From Cupriavidus taiwanensis LMG 19424 (GTDB lineage Bacteria > Pseudomonadota > Gammaproteobacteria > Burkholderiales > Burkholderiaceae): 64,000 nt of DNA. The DNA lies in the NCBI RefSeq assembly GCF_000069785.1, contig NC_010530.1, positions 1,606,001 through 1,670,000 of the forward strand, written 5' to 3'. The notes under the pieces were generated by a model. That model worked only from the letters and a program-made list of their open reading frames with translations. It did not search any database and was not told the origin of the DNA. Positions 9,014 to 17,644 of the stretch are shown in pieces. The number at the start of each line of letters is the position of its first letter. Within the stretch, counting starts at the first letter, position 1. The position numbers and the translations under genes are program-made.

Positions 9014-9967
9014 ATGAAGAACGCCACGCTGCGGCAACTGAAGGTCTTCGAGACCGTTGCGCGCCATATGAGCTTTTCCCGCGCCGCCGAGGAACTGCAC
9101 CTGACCCAGCCCGCAGTGTCGACCCAGGTGCGGCAGCTGGAGCACCACGTCGGGCTGCCGCTGTTCGAGCAGCTCGGCAAGAAGATCTACCTGACGCCGG
9201 CGGGCCATGAAATGCTGCATTACAGCCGCAGCATCATCCAGCAGTTCCGCGAGGCGGAAGATGCCATGTCGCAGCTCAAGGGCATTTCCGGCGGCCGCCT
9301 CAATGTCGCGGTGATCAGCGCCGGCGACTATTTCTTCCCGCGCCTGCTGGCCGAGTTCATGGAACGCCACGAGGGCGTGACGCTGAACCTGGCCGTGCAC
9401 AACCGTGAGGAGTTGCTGCACCAGCTGGCCGGCAACCTGACCGACCTTGCCGTGATGGTGCGCCCGCCCGAAGGCATGGACACCATCAACGAGGCCTTTG
9501 CCCCCCATCCTTATGTGATCGTCGCCGCGCCCAGCCATCCGCTGGTGGGCCAGCGCAATATCCCGCTGGCAGCGCTCGCCGACGAAGCCTTCGTCTCGCG
9601 CGAGAAGGGCTCGGACACCTGGAATTCGATGCAGGAGGGCTTTGCCGGGCGGCTGTCGAACCTGCGCATCGCGATGGAGATCAAGAGCACCGAGACCATC
9701 AAGCAAGCGGTGATAGCCAACATGGGCATCGCCTTCCTGTCAGCCCATACCGTGGGCCTGGAGCTGCAGGCCGGCAAGCTCGCCGTGCTCGATATCGAAG
9801 GCTTTCCCGTGATGCTCAACTGGTACGTGGTGCATCGCAAGAACAAGCGGCTGCCGCCGGTGGCGCTGGCGTTCAAGCAGTTCCTGATGGAAGAAGGCGC
9901 CGACCTGATCCAGACCATCACGGGCGTGGGCGGAATGATGCGCCAGGAGGCCCGCGTGACGTCATAA
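9014..9967 (+). CDS. LysR-family transcriptional regulator, CbbR-like subgroup
   Basis: 317 residues. The N-terminal HTH (LRQLKVFETVARHMSFSRAA then ELHLTQPAVSTQVRQLE) and the effector domain (NETI-like STETIKQAVIANMGIAFLS, GLELQAGKLAVLDIEG) resemble CbbR-type regulators of carbon fixation genes. Start ATG with GGGAGCC upstream. Its own promoter carries ATCGTTTATA repeats, and its stop codon lies inside a perfect palindrome ATAAACGATCGTTTAT, implying autoregulation and control of the next gene. The shared promoter element at 21366-21420 suggests it also acts on antiporter copy 2. These regulatory links are inference. Confidence 0.85.
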   Translation: MKNATLRQLKVFETVARHMSFSRAAEELHLTQPAVSTQVRQLEHHVGLPLFEQLGKKIYLTPAGHEMLHYSRSIIQQFREAEDAMSQLKGISGGRLNVAVISAGDYFFPRLLAEFMERHEGVTLNLAVHNREELLHQLAGNLTDLAVMVRPPEGMDTINEAFAPHPYVIVAAPSHPLVGQRNIPLAALADEAFVSREKGSDTWNSMQEGFAGRLSNLRIAMEIKSTETIKQAVIANMGIAFLSAHTVGLELQAGKLAVLDIEGFPVMLNWYVVHRKNKRLPPVALAFKQFLMEEGADLIQTITGVGGMMRQEARVTS

Positions 9968-9979
9968 ACGATCGTTTAT
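9964..9979. promoter_or_regulatory. perfect 16-bp palindrome upstream of the 101-residue protein
   Basis: ATAAACGATCGTTTAT equals its own reverse complement. It contains the ATCGTTTAT box seen twice in the LysR promoter, and a degenerate copy follows (TATCGTAAATCGTT, 10002-10015). It overlaps the LysR stop codon and lies 93 bases before the next start. Confidence 0.6.
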
Positions 9980-10071
9980 GGTTTTGCTATGAAACTTTAA
10001 TTATCGTAAATCGTTCCCCCTCCCTATGCTTGTCTCAACCCAACTGCCAGCGCGCATCCGAGGAGACCAGC

Positions 10072-10377
10072 ATGAACCCAGCCCAGCAGGAAAGCCGCCA
10101 CGCCGCCATCACCGTTGGCGCCGACAACCAGCCGATCCCGCGCGAGACCCAGCTCGCGGCCTATAACGCGGCGTTTATCGAACTGGGGCTGCGCTTTCGC
10201 TGGGACGCCGCCATGTATGAATGGCTGTGCGGCATCGAATGCGAAAAGGGACGCGTGGCCCGCTATATCGAGGAACACCACCCTCACCTGCTGGCCGCCT
10301 ATGATGCCGCGTTCCTGAGCGGGCTGATCTTCGAAAAGAAGAACGAGTACCTGCGCGCGGTCGGCCACCTCAACTGA
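10072..10377 (+). CDS. conserved-looking small protein of unknown function
   Basis: 101 residues from the ATG at 10072, preceded by AGGAG at correct spacing; a 14-residue longer reading has no ribosome site. Soluble, with a helical pattern (aromatic-rich FIELGLRFRWDAAMYEWLCG, then EKGRVARYIEEHHPHLL and FLSGLIFEKKNEYLRAVGHL). No signal peptide or membrane span; one cysteine. It lies between the LysR operator palindrome and a strong terminator, so it is probably a single-gene transcript controlled by that LysR protein. I do not recognise the family. Confidence 0.7.
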   Translation: MNPAQQESRHAAITVGADNQPIPRETQLAAYNAAFIELGLRFRWDAAMYEWLCGIECEKGRVARYIEEHHPHLLAAYDAAFLSGLIFEKKNEYLRAVGHLN

Positions 10378-10395
10378 GCGGGGCCCGATCGGTTC

Positions 10396-10431
10396 ACGGC
10401 GAGGTGCGCGGCAGCGGCCTCGCCGTTTTTT
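10396..10431 (+). terminator. Rho-independent terminator
   Basis: Perfect 9-bp stem ACGGCGAGG (10396-10404) / CCTCGCCGT (10418-10426) followed by a run of six T. Ends the transcript of the 101-residue protein; the convergent DUF2269 gene stops at 10434. Confidence 0.9.
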
Positions 10432-10433
10432 GT

Positions 10434-10892
10434 TCAGCTGACCTTGGCCACCATCAGGTAGAAGATCGCCAGGAACGAAAACAGCGCCGGAAAGCCGAGG
10501 CCGAACCACCACCAGAACAGGCGCCAGTAGGCGCGCGGCAGCTGGGGCCCGGTACAGCCGAGCGCCACGTCGCGCATGCGCTTCTGCAGCCAGACCACCG
10601 GCAGCCAGCACGCTATGGCGATGGCGTAAAGTACCACCGACCATTTCAGCCACGGCACCGACCACGAGAACCCGGCCATCTTCACCAGCGCATAGCCCGT
10701 CAGCGGCTGCAGGATCGCGGTGGAGGCGGTGAAGATCCAGTCGGCGATCACCACCATGCGCGCGGTCGCGGCAACGGTGCGGACATTGCGCGTCAGTGTC
10801 GCGCCAACCAGGTAGAAGGCGCTGCCCACGCCGGTGCCGAACAGGAAGGTCGCCGACATGATGTGCAGCCATTTCAGCGTGACGTAGTCCAT
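10434..10892 (-). CDS. DUF2269-family integral membrane protein
   Basis: 152 residues from ATG at 10892 (GAGGAG upstream). Begins with the family signature LKWLHIMSATFLFGTGVGSA, then about four hydrophobic helices. The function of the family is not established. Its start overlaps the last 19 bases of the epimerase/DoxX fusion gene, indicating translational coupling in one operon, a pairing that suggests the two membrane modules work together. Confidence 0.8.
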   Translation of the reverse strand: MDYVTLKWLHIMSATFLFGTGVGSAFYLVGATLTRNVRTVAATARMVVIADWIFTASTAILQPLTGYALVKMAGFSWSVPWLKWSVVLYAIAIACWLPVVWLQKRMRDVALGCTGPQLPRAYWRLFWWWFGLGFPALFSFLAIFYLMVAKVS

Positions 10893-12205
10893 CCCCGCTC
10901 CTCGGTCAGGTGCAGCCACCACAGCACGGCCAGCATCGGCACGTTCTTGCTGAGTGGGCCATACGGATGCAGCCAGTATTCCGGCAGCCGCACGCTGATG
11001 ATCGCCGTGTAGCCCAGGATCAGCGCGATCTGCGCCAGCCACAGCCAGTGCGGGCGCCGCGGCAGCACGCACAGCACACCGACGGCCAGGTCAAGCAGCG
11101 CGGCGCCATACAGCGCCAGCGGCTGCAGCGCCGGCGGCACGCCCGCGCGCGCCAGCAGCGCATAGCTGTCGGCCACCGGGTACAGGCCCAGCGAAACCGC
11201 CGCGGTGACGATCCACACGAAGGCCAGGCTCCAGCGCAACAGCGGATGGATCCAGCGCTGCAGCGCCTGCGCGCGCAACGCGCCGCGCAGTCCGGGTGGG
11301 ATAAACGCAGCCACCGCCCGCGGCGGCCGCCCCAGCACGTGCTCAAGCCCCGCCGGATCGGCCACGCTGCCCTGGTCCAGCATGGTCAGCGCATCGCGCC
11401 CCAGCACGCCGCCGGTGGCGCGTTCGGCCAGCGGCATCATCGCGCGGGCCAGCACGCGCGGCATCGGCAACAGCCACGCGTTGCCGCGCAAGCCCAGGCC
11501 ATGCCGCAAGGCCTGCAGGTACCCGGCCAGCGGCATCGGCGCCGGGCCCACCAGTGCCAGCCGGCCGGAGTGCCAGGGCGCCGCGCCGCCCCATTCGGCC
11601 AGCAGGGCTACGATGGCTTGCGCCACATCGTCGACATGGACCGGCTGCACCGGCTGCCCACCGCCGCCCGGCAGCGCCAGGCAGGGCAGCGTCGCGAGCG
11701 CGCAGAACAGCTGCGCACTGGTGCCGTCGGCACCGAAGACCAGCGACGGCTGCAGCACCGTGGCATCGATGCCGAGGCCGAGCAGGTGCTGGTCGGCCGT
11801 GCGCTTGCTGCGATGGAACTCGGTGAGCGCGTGTTCGTCGGCCCCCAGCGCCGACATCTGCACCACCAGCCGCACGCGCTGGCGCAGGCAGGCATCGAAC
11901 AGCGCCTGCGGCGCGGCGCGGTGCAGGACGTCGAAGCGCTGCGTGTTGGTTTCGCGGAAGATGCCGACGAGGTTGACCACCGCATCGACATCGGCCAGCA
12001 ACGGCGCCCAGTCTTCTGCCGCCGTCATCCGTGCGAAATCGACGGCACGAAATTCGCTTGCCGTGCAGGCATGGCCGCCGTGCGGCGCTTCGGGTGCATC
12101 GTGCGCAGGCACGCGCCGCACCCCCGCTATCACATGGAATCCTCGATCCAGCATTGCGGCACAGGCATGCCGGCCGATAAAGCCGCTGGCGCCGAGCACG
12201 AGCAC
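10874..12205 (-). CDS. NAD(P)-binding epimerase-like domain fused to a DoxX-like membrane domain
   Basis: 443 residues from a GTG at 12205, which opens the Rossmann motif VLVLGASGFIGRHA (glycine-rich loop GASGFIG). Residues 1 to about 290 are an atypical short-chain dehydrogenase/NmrA-like domain (NLVGIF, the QMSALGAD strand and a QPSLVFG segment). The C-terminal part, about 300-443, has four predicted transmembrane helices in the DoxX-like pattern (LLRWSLAFVWIVTAAVSLGL). No ribosome site is obvious, so the exact start is uncertain. It is read into the DUF2269 gene by overlap. Confidence 0.8.
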   Translation of the reverse strand: MLVLGASGFIGRHACAAMLDRGFHVIAGVRRVPAHDAPEAPHGGHACTASEFRAVDFARMTAAEDWAPLLADVDAVVNLVGIFRETNTQRFDVLHRAAPQALFDACLRQRVRLVVQMSALGADEHALTEFHRSKRTADQHLLGLGIDATVLQPSLVFGADGTSAQLFCALATLPCLALPGGGGQPVQPVHVDDVAQAIVALLAEWGGAAPWHSGRLALVGPAPMPLAGYLQALRHGLGLRGNAWLLPMPRVLARAMMPLAERATGGVLGRDALTMLDQGSVADPAGLEHVLGRPPRAVAAFIPPGLRGALRAQALQRWIHPLLRWSLAFVWIVTAAVSLGLYPVADSYALLARAGVPPALQPLALYGAALLDLAVGVLCVLPRRPHWLWLAQIALILGYTAIISVRLPEYWLHPYGPLSKNVPMLAVLWWLHLTEERGWTTSR

Positions 12206-12685
12206 GCGCTGGATGCGGCCACGGTGCTGCGCCGGGCCGCGGTCTCGGGCAGCTGCGCCAGCCTGTTGTCCACGGGCATGCTCGCCTGCGGCGGCAGCGT
12301 CGACTGCGGCAGCGCCTTCGCGCCCGTGAACGCGGTCAGCCACTGGATCTGGGGCGATCGGGCCATACACACCAACCGGCCGTCGGTGCGGCATACGGTG
12401 CTGGGCTATGTCATCCATCATGCGATGTCGGTGTTCTGGGCGGCGTTCTACGAAGGCGCGATGGCCGTGGGCGGCGCCCATCGCGCTGCCCGCCCCAGCG
12501 TGATAGGCGGCCTCGCGGTTGCCGGCATTGCGTGCTTCGTCGACCTGAAGTGCACACCCCATCGCCTCACCCCCGGCTTCGAGCGCCGGCTGTCGCCCGG
12601 CATGCTGGCGCTGGTCTACGTCGCCTTCGGACTCGCGCTGCCGCTGGGCGCGATGCTGCTGCGGCACGCCGGAAGACGCGCCTGA
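12167..12685 (+). CDS. putative integral membrane protein
   Basis: 172 residues from ATG at 12167. Hydrophobic segments around 27-45, 78-100 (TVLGYVIHHAMSVFWAAFYE), 112-126 and 145-165 suggest three to four helices; there is a histidine pair in the second helix. The start overlaps the 5' end of the divergent epimerase gene by 39 bases, so either this start or that GTG may be displaced. No family assigned; the upstream open frame is a shadow of the epimerase gene. Confidence 0.55.
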   Translation: MPADKAAGAEHEHALDAATVLRRAAVSGSCASLLSTGMLACGGSVDCGSAFAPVNAVSHWIWGDRAIHTNRPSVRHTVLGYVIHHAMSVFWAAFYEGAMAVGGAHRAARPSVIGGLAVAGIACFVDLKCTPHRLTPGFERRLSPGMLALVYVAFGLALPLGAMLLRHAGRRA

Positions 12686-12974
12686 GCCCGGCGCCCACCC
12701 GCGGTCCTTGTCCGTCCTGCTGCACGCAGCGCCAGTAAATTCCACACGGCTCTCCCGCTTTTACCGTTTCCGCCGCGCCCGGGCGGGCCTTCGCGTTGCG
12801 CCCGCCAACGCGCTGCACCAGCCGTGCAAGCTCCACGCCACCGTGTGCCCTGGATCTCCGGCTGCCGGGCATGATCGTTGCGGCGGCGAGCGCCCGGCCG
12901 GGCCGTCGTTGCTCCACACCGCCTGCCTCAACCGCGGCGGCACGCCTCCCGCCACCTCAACCGGAGAGACCACC

Positions 12975-13874
12975 ATGTTCATGCACAACAAGCGACTGCA
13001 ATACACCGTGCGCGTATCGCGTCCCGACCCTGGCCTGGCGAATCTGCTGCTGGAGCAGTTCGGCGGCCCGCAAGGCGAGCTGGCCGCGGCATGCCGCTAC
13101 TTCACGCAGGCCCTGGCCGAGGAAGATCCCGGCCGCAAGGACATGCTGCTCGATATCGCCACGGAGGAACTGAGCCACCTGGAGGTGATCGGCTCGATCA
13201 TCGCCATGCTCAACCGCGGCGCCAAGGGTGAACTGGCTGAGGGCCTGGACCGGGAAGCCGAGCTTTACCGCTCGCTGCAAGGCGCCGGCAACGACAGCCA
13301 CGTGACGCAGGTGCTGTTCGGCGGCGGACCGGCGCTGGTCAATTCCGCGGGCGTGCCGTGGACGGCCGCCTATGTCGACACGATCGGCGAGCCCACGGCC
13401 GACCTGCGCTCCAACATCGCGGCCGAAGCGCGCGCCAAGATCATTTACGAGCGGTTGATGAACGTGACCGACGACCCCAGCGTGCAAGAGGCCCTTGGCT
13501 TCCTGATGACGCGCGAGATCTCGCACCAGAAGTCGTTCGAGAAGGCGCTGTATTCGATCACGCCCAGCTTCCCGCCGGGCAAGACGCCGGGCGATCCGCA
13601 GTTCGCCAACGTCTACTTCAAGATGTCGCAGGGCGAGGCGATGCGCGGGCCATGGAATGCGGACCGCAGCTTCGTCTTTGTCGAAAGCCCGACGCCCGCG
13701 GTGGATGGCGGCGACGGCACCGCCCAGGTCGACCTGCCCGCCGAGCAGCAGGGCACGCTGGAAGCGTTCGCAATGCGCGCCGCCTCCGATCCGCAGAGCG
13801 ATCCGCTGACCGGCGCCGAACTGGGATCAGGCGAGGCCGAAGCCGACGACCCGCAGCAGAACCCTCAGCCCTGA
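12975..13874 (+). CDS. manganese catalase
   Basis: 299 residues; a dimanganese (non-heme) enzyme converting hydrogen peroxide to water and oxygen, cytosolic. Ferritin-like four-helix core with Glu/His metal ligands visible in GELAAACRYFTQ and ATEELSHLEVIGS, and again in AAEARAKIIYERL and TREISHQKSFEKAL. The C-terminal tail is acidic and low in complexity. Start ATG at 12975 after GGAGAG. It converges with an Nramp metal-ion transporter gene 75 bases downstream, consistent with a manganese-related oxidative-stress pair, although they are not co-transcribed. Confidence 0.92.
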   Translation: MFMHNKRLQYTVRVSRPDPGLANLLLEQFGGPQGELAAACRYFTQALAEEDPGRKDMLLDIATEELSHLEVIGSIIAMLNRGAKGELAEGLDREAELYRSLQGAGNDSHVTQVLFGGGPALVNSAGVPWTAAYVDTIGEPTADLRSNIAAEARAKIIYERLMNVTDDPSVQEALGFLMTREISHQKSFEKALYSITPSFPPGKTPGDPQFANVYFKMSQGEAMRGPWNADRSFVFVESPTPAVDGGDGTAQVDLPAEQQGTLEAFAMRAASDPQSDPLTGAELGSGEAEADDPQQNPQP

Positions 13875-13892
13875 CATGCGCGGCGGGTCGGG

Positions 13893-13930
13893 CCCGATAC
13901 TGGCCCGATACAGGCCGATACAGGGCCCAC
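13893..13930 (+). repeat. short imperfect tandem repeat in convergent gap
   Basis: Three imperfect copies of a CCCGATAC-containing unit about 10-11 bases long between the catalase and Nramp stops, bounded by GGGCCC on both sides. It may act as a weak terminator. Confidence 0.35.
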
Positions 13931-13949
13931 TGCAGGTGCACTACGGGCA

Positions 13950-15230
13950 CTACGGTCGCCACGCCGTCAGCGTCATCACCACCATCGCCACGTTCATGGC
14001 GACGATGATGCCGACGGCCAGCGTGGCCAGCACGAACACCGTGCGCGAATTGGCGTAGCGGCCCATCAGCCTGCGGTCGCTGGTAAAGCGCAGCAGCGGG
14101 ATCGCCGCGAACGGCAGCTGCAGGCTCAGGATCACCTGGCTGACCAGCAGCAGTTGCGCCATGCCGCGCTCGGCAAAGAGAATGGCCACCACCAGCGCGG
14201 GGACGATCGCCACGCAGCGCGTCAGCAGGCGGCGTGCCCACGGCGGCAGCCGCGTGCGGATAAACCCTTCCATCACCACCTGCCCGGCCAGCGTGGCGGT
14301 CACGGCCGAGCACTGCCCCGACGCCAGCAGCGCGACGCCGAACACCACGCTGGCCCAGGTGGCGCCAGTGAGCGGACTGAGCAGGCGATACGCGTCCTGG
14401 ATTTCCGCGACGTCGGTGCGTCCGGCCGCATGGAACACGCCGGCGGCGGTGACCAGGATCGCACTGTTGATGACGAACGCAACCGCCAGCGCCGTGACCG
14501 TATCGAAGGCGATATAGCGCAGCGCGCGTTCGGTGCCCTGCCGGTCCGCGTGCGGCAGGCGCGTCTTGACCACGGCGGAGTGCAGGTACAGGTTGTGCGG
14601 CATCACCGTGGCGCCAATGATGCCGGTGGCGATATACAGCGCGCCGGCGTCGCCGAGCACGGCCATGCGCGGCACCAGGCCGGCCGCCAGGTCAGGCCAC
14701 GCGGGCTGCGCCAGCGCCAGCATCAGCAGGAAGCAGCCCAGCACCAGCACCACCATGCTGATGACGAAGACCTCCAGCCGCCGATAGCCCCGCTGCTGCA
14801 GCACCAGCACCAGCAGCACATCGAGCACGGTCAGCGCCACGCCCCAGGGCAGCGGCAGTCCGAACAGCAGGTTCAGCGCAATTGCGGTGCCGATCACCTC
14901 GGCCAGGTCGGCGGCGCAGATCGCCACTTCGCACAGCACCCATTGCGACCACGCCGACAGCGGCGACGCATGCCGCCGGCACGCCTGCGCCAGGTCCAGC
15001 CCGCTGACCAGGCCGAGGCGGCTGGCCATGACTTGCAGCAGCATGGCCATGGCGCTGGCCATCGCCACCACCCACAGCAGGCGATAGCCATAGGCCGAGC
15101 CGCCGGCAAGATCGGTGGCCCAGTTGCCGGGATCCATATAGCCGACCGCGACCAGGTAGCCGGGTCCGGCAAAGCGCGCGAAGTCGCGCCACGCGTAGGC
15201 CGGCGGCGCGGCGGCGAGTTCGGGAGGCAT
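13950..15230 (-). CDS. mntH: Nramp-family divalent metal (Mn2+/Fe2+) transporter
   Basis: 426 residues, about 11 transmembrane helices in the inner membrane. The Nramp signatures are present: the DPGN metal-binding motif in helix 1 (YMDPGNWATD, about 31-40) and MPHNLYLHS in helix 6. Imports Mn2+ (or Fe2+) with protons. The symbol mntH is by family and by the convergent Mn-catalase; other Nramp subgroups in this lineage are not excluded. A very short membrane peptide may be co-transcribed upstream. Confidence 0.88.
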   Translation of the reverse strand: MPPELAAAPPAYAWRDFARFAGPGYLVAVGYMDPGNWATDLAGGSAYGYRLLWVVAMASAMAMLLQVMASRLGLVSGLDLAQACRRHASPLSAWSQWVLCEVAICAADLAEVIGTAIALNLLFGLPLPWGVALTVLDVLLVLVLQQRGYRRLEVFVISMVVLVLGCFLLMLALAQPAWPDLAAGLVPRMAVLGDAGALYIATGIIGATVMPHNLYLHSAVVKTRLPHADRQGTERALRYIAFDTVTALAVAFVINSAILVTAAGVFHAAGRTDVAEIQDAYRLLSPLTGATWASVVFGVALLASGQCSAVTATLAGQVVMEGFIRTRLPPWARRLLTRCVAIVPALVVAILFAERGMAQLLLVSQVILSLQLPFAAIPLLRFTSDRRLMGRYANSRTVFVLATLAVGIIVAMNVAMVVMTLTAWRP

Positions 15231-15276
15231 CAGTCGGCAGGGTCAGTCGGGAGGCATCAGCGCACGGCTGGCGGCG

Positions 15277-15408
15277 CTACACCGGGGGCGGCAGCAGCCG
15301 CGCCAGCATGGACGCGGCGCCCGCCGCAACGATGAACAGGCCCACTGTCATGCGCACGGGATGACAGCGCCAGCGCCGCCAGAACCAGCCGTCTCGATCC
15401 ATCGCCAT
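15277..15408 (-). CDS. possible 43-residue membrane peptide
   Basis: Starts at 15408 (or ATG 15402, better spaced from GGGAG). A basic, tryptophan-rich N-terminus (MDRDGWFWRRWRCHP) is followed by one hydrophobic helix (MTVGLFIVAAGAASMLARLL). 46 bases upstream of the Nramp start and same strand. No known family; it may be a spurious frame. Confidence 0.4.
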   Translation of the reverse strand: MAMDRDGWFWRRWRCHPVRMTVGLFIVAAGAASMLARLLPPPV

Positions 15409-15758
15409 TCTCCCGATGGGCCGGACCACCGCGGTGCCGGCAGACTTGGCGCGGCGCAAGGATCGTTCCTGCGCGGCAAAGCTGGCCATGCGCTCGCTGC
15501 GGCGCACGCGGTGCCTGCGTGGTAATTCCGGCGCTGCGCCAGCCATGCCGGCTTGCAAGCTTTACGCGCCGGCGCGCCGTGCGCCAGCGCGTGCGGAAAA
15601 TCGTTGCAACCTACCGCGCCCAGCGCACCGACGAAGACCGTATCCGGGGCCTCCGCGCGCCTGTTGTGCGGCGAAGGCGTCTCGCCGCTGACCAGCAGGC
15701 CGGGCCGCGCAAGCGCACCGCGCAGCGGTGTCCAGGGGTCACTCCGGCAGCATGCGCC
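15409..15758. other. intergenic stretch
   Basis: 350 GC-rich bases between the small membrane peptide and the PAS gene. Open frames exist on both strands but none has a ribosome site or family resemblance; nothing else evident. Confidence 0.4.
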
Positions 15759-16196
15759 TCAGGCCTGCTCTTTGACCTGGCTCTCCAGTTCCACCAGCCG
15801 CTTCTTCAGCGCCCGCTCTTCCTGGAAGCGCGCGGTCTCGTCGCGGATCACCGCCACAATGCCGGTGATGGTGCCGGCGGCGTCCTTGAGCAGCGACACG
15901 GTGAAGGCGATCGACATCGCCTTGCCGTCCTTGCCGACCGCCGGCACCTTGAGCAGGTCATGGCCGTAGCGCGTGATGCCGGTGGCCATGGTCTTGTCAT
16001 AGCCTTCCCAGTGCCGCCCGCGCAGGCGCTCGGGGATGATCAGGTCCAGCGACTGGCCCATCGCCTCTGCCTGGGTGAAGCCGAACATGCGCTCGGCCGC
16101 GGGATTCCACAGCGTGATGGCGCCCTTGGCGTCGGAGATGATGATGGCGTCGCCGATGGCGGACACCAGTTGCGCGTAGTCGATCTGCTCTGTCAT
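15759..16196 (-). CDS. single PAS-domain protein
   Basis: 145 residues: one PAS fold (residues about 5-125, with SDAKGAITLWNPAAERMFGF and the conserved RHWEGYDKTMATG segment) and a short C-terminal coiled coil (RFQEERALKKRLVELESQVK). No output domain, so it would act by protein-protein contact or ligand/redox sensing. Start ATG at 16196. It lies downstream of the oxc-frc operon but beyond that operon's terminator, so it is probably separate. Confidence 0.85.
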   Translation of the reverse strand: MTEQIDYAQLVSAIGDAIIISDAKGAITLWNPAAERMFGFTQAEAMGQSLDLIIPERLRGRHWEGYDKTMATGITRYGHDLLKVPAVGKDGKAMSIAFTVSLLKDAAGTITGIVAVIRDETARFQEERALKKRLVELESQVKEQA

Positions 16197-16285
16197 GGGG
16201 ATTCCCTCTCGTCATCTGCAAACGGCAGCGGCCTGGGGTCCGCCGGTGCCATCAAGGTAGCGTGCCACATCGCGGCGCCACAAGC

Positions 16286-16323
16286 AAAAACGCCGGAGCC
16301 CGCTGTGCGCGCGGCCCCGGCGT
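16286..16323 (-). terminator. terminator of the oxc-frc operon
   Basis: Arms ACGCCGGAGCC (16290-16300) and GGCCCCGGCGT (16313-16323), with five A immediately to the left on the plus strand, i.e. a T-run after the hairpin on the transcribed minus strand. One mismatch in the stem. Confidence 0.8.
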
Positions 16324-16353
16324 CGGCGCCGGCACGGGTGCCGGCGGGCGGCG

Positions 16354-17604
16354 TCAGATCACCTGGGACTCGCGCAGGCGCTTGATGTCGTCCGCGCCAT
16401 AGCCCAGGCCGGCCAGCACCTCTTCGCTATGCTCGCCCAGCAGCGGCGACCCGGTGATCTCCGGCTTCAGGTCGGAGAACTTGATCGGGCTGCCCACCGT
16501 CAGGTAGCTGCCGCGCTCCTTGTGCGGCACCTCGGTGATGCTGCCGCTGGCACGCAGCGACGGATCGGCGGCGATTTCCTTCATCGACAGCACCGGCGCA
16601 CAAGGGATGTCGAACTTGCGCAGGATGTCGACCGCCTCGTACTTGGTCTTGTCGGCCAGCCATTCCTCGATGGTGTTGAAGATGTCGAAGATGTGCGGCT
16701 GGCGCGCCTTGGCGGTGGCGTAGTTGGGATCGTCGATCCATTCCGGCTTGCCCAGCGCCTTGCAGATCGGCTCCCAGGCATGGCCCTGGATGGTGAAGTA
16801 GATATAGGCGTTGGGGTCGGTCTCCCAGCCCTTGCACTTCAGCACCCAGCCCGGCTGGCCGCCGCCGCCCGCATTGCCGCCGCGCGGCACCACGTCGCTG
16901 AAGGTGCCGTGCGGGTACTGCGGATACTCTTCCAGGTAGCCCAGGCGATCCAGGCGCTGCTGGTCGCGCAGCTTGACGCGGCACAGGTTCAGCACCGCAT
17001 CCTGCATCGACACCGCCACCTTCTGGCCCTTGCCGGTCTTGTCGCGGCCGATCAGCGCGGTCAGGATGCCGATGGCCAGGTGCATGCCGGTGTTGGAATC
17101 GCCCAGCGCCGCGGCGGACACCGTCGGCGGGCCGTCCCAGAAGCCGGTGGTCGAGGCCGCGCCGCCGGCGCATTGCGCCACGTTCTCGTAGACCTTCAGG
17201 TCTTCATAGTGGTGGCCGTCGCTGAAGCCCTTGACCGAAGCCACGATCATCTTCGGGTTCAGTTCGTTGATGCGCTCCCACGAGAAGCCCATGCGGTCCA
17301 GCGCGCCCGGGCCGAAGTTCTCGACCAGCACATCCGACTCGCGGATCAGCTGCTCCAGGATCTTCTTGCCTTCCGGCTTCTTGGTGTCCAGCGTGAGCGA
17401 GCGCTTGTTGCTGTTGAGCATGGTGAAGTACAGCGCGTCGACATCCGGGATGTCGCGCAGCTGGGTGCGCGTCACGTCGCCGGAACCGGGACGCTCGACC
17501 TTGATCACGTCGGCGCCGAACCACGCCAGCAGCTGGGTGCAGGCGGGACCCGCCTGGACGTGCGTGAAGTCGATGATCTTGATGCCGTTGAGTGGGAGGT
17601 TCAC
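16354..17604 (-). CDS. frc: formyl-CoA:oxalate CoA-transferase (copy 1)
   Basis: 416 residues, class III CoA-transferase. Transfers CoA from formyl-CoA to oxalate, giving oxalyl-CoA and formate; cytosolic, the cycle partner of the decarboxylase encoded 40 bases upstream. Catalytic aspartate D169 (ALGDSNTGM) is at the same number as in characterised Frc, with Q17 in HVQAGP and the mobile glycine loop AGGGGQ (245-250). GTG start at 17604 with AGGAG at good spacing. Closely related to the second copy (25506-26738) over the whole length, but more typical in size. Confidence 0.92.
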   Translation of the reverse strand: MNLPLNGIKIIDFTHVQAGPACTQLLAWFGADVIKVERPGSGDVTRTQLRDIPDVDALYFTMLNSNKRSLTLDTKKPEGKKILEQLIRESDVLVENFGPGALDRMGFSWERINELNPKMIVASVKGFSDGHHYEDLKVYENVAQCAGGAASTTGFWDGPPTVSAAALGDSNTGMHLAIGILTALIGRDKTGKGQKVAVSMQDAVLNLCRVKLRDQQRLDRLGYLEEYPQYPHGTFSDVVPRGGNAGGGGQPGWVLKCKGWETDPNAYIYFTIQGHAWEPICKALGKPEWIDDPNYATAKARQPHIFDIFNTIEEWLADKTKYEAVDILRKFDIPCAPVLSMKEIAADPSLRASGSITEVPHKERGSYLTVGSPIKFSDLKPEITGSPLLGEHSEEVLAGLGYGADDIKRLRESQVI

Positions 17605-17644
17605 GTTCGTCTCCTATTGGATTAGGGGGTGAAATTCGGTTGGG

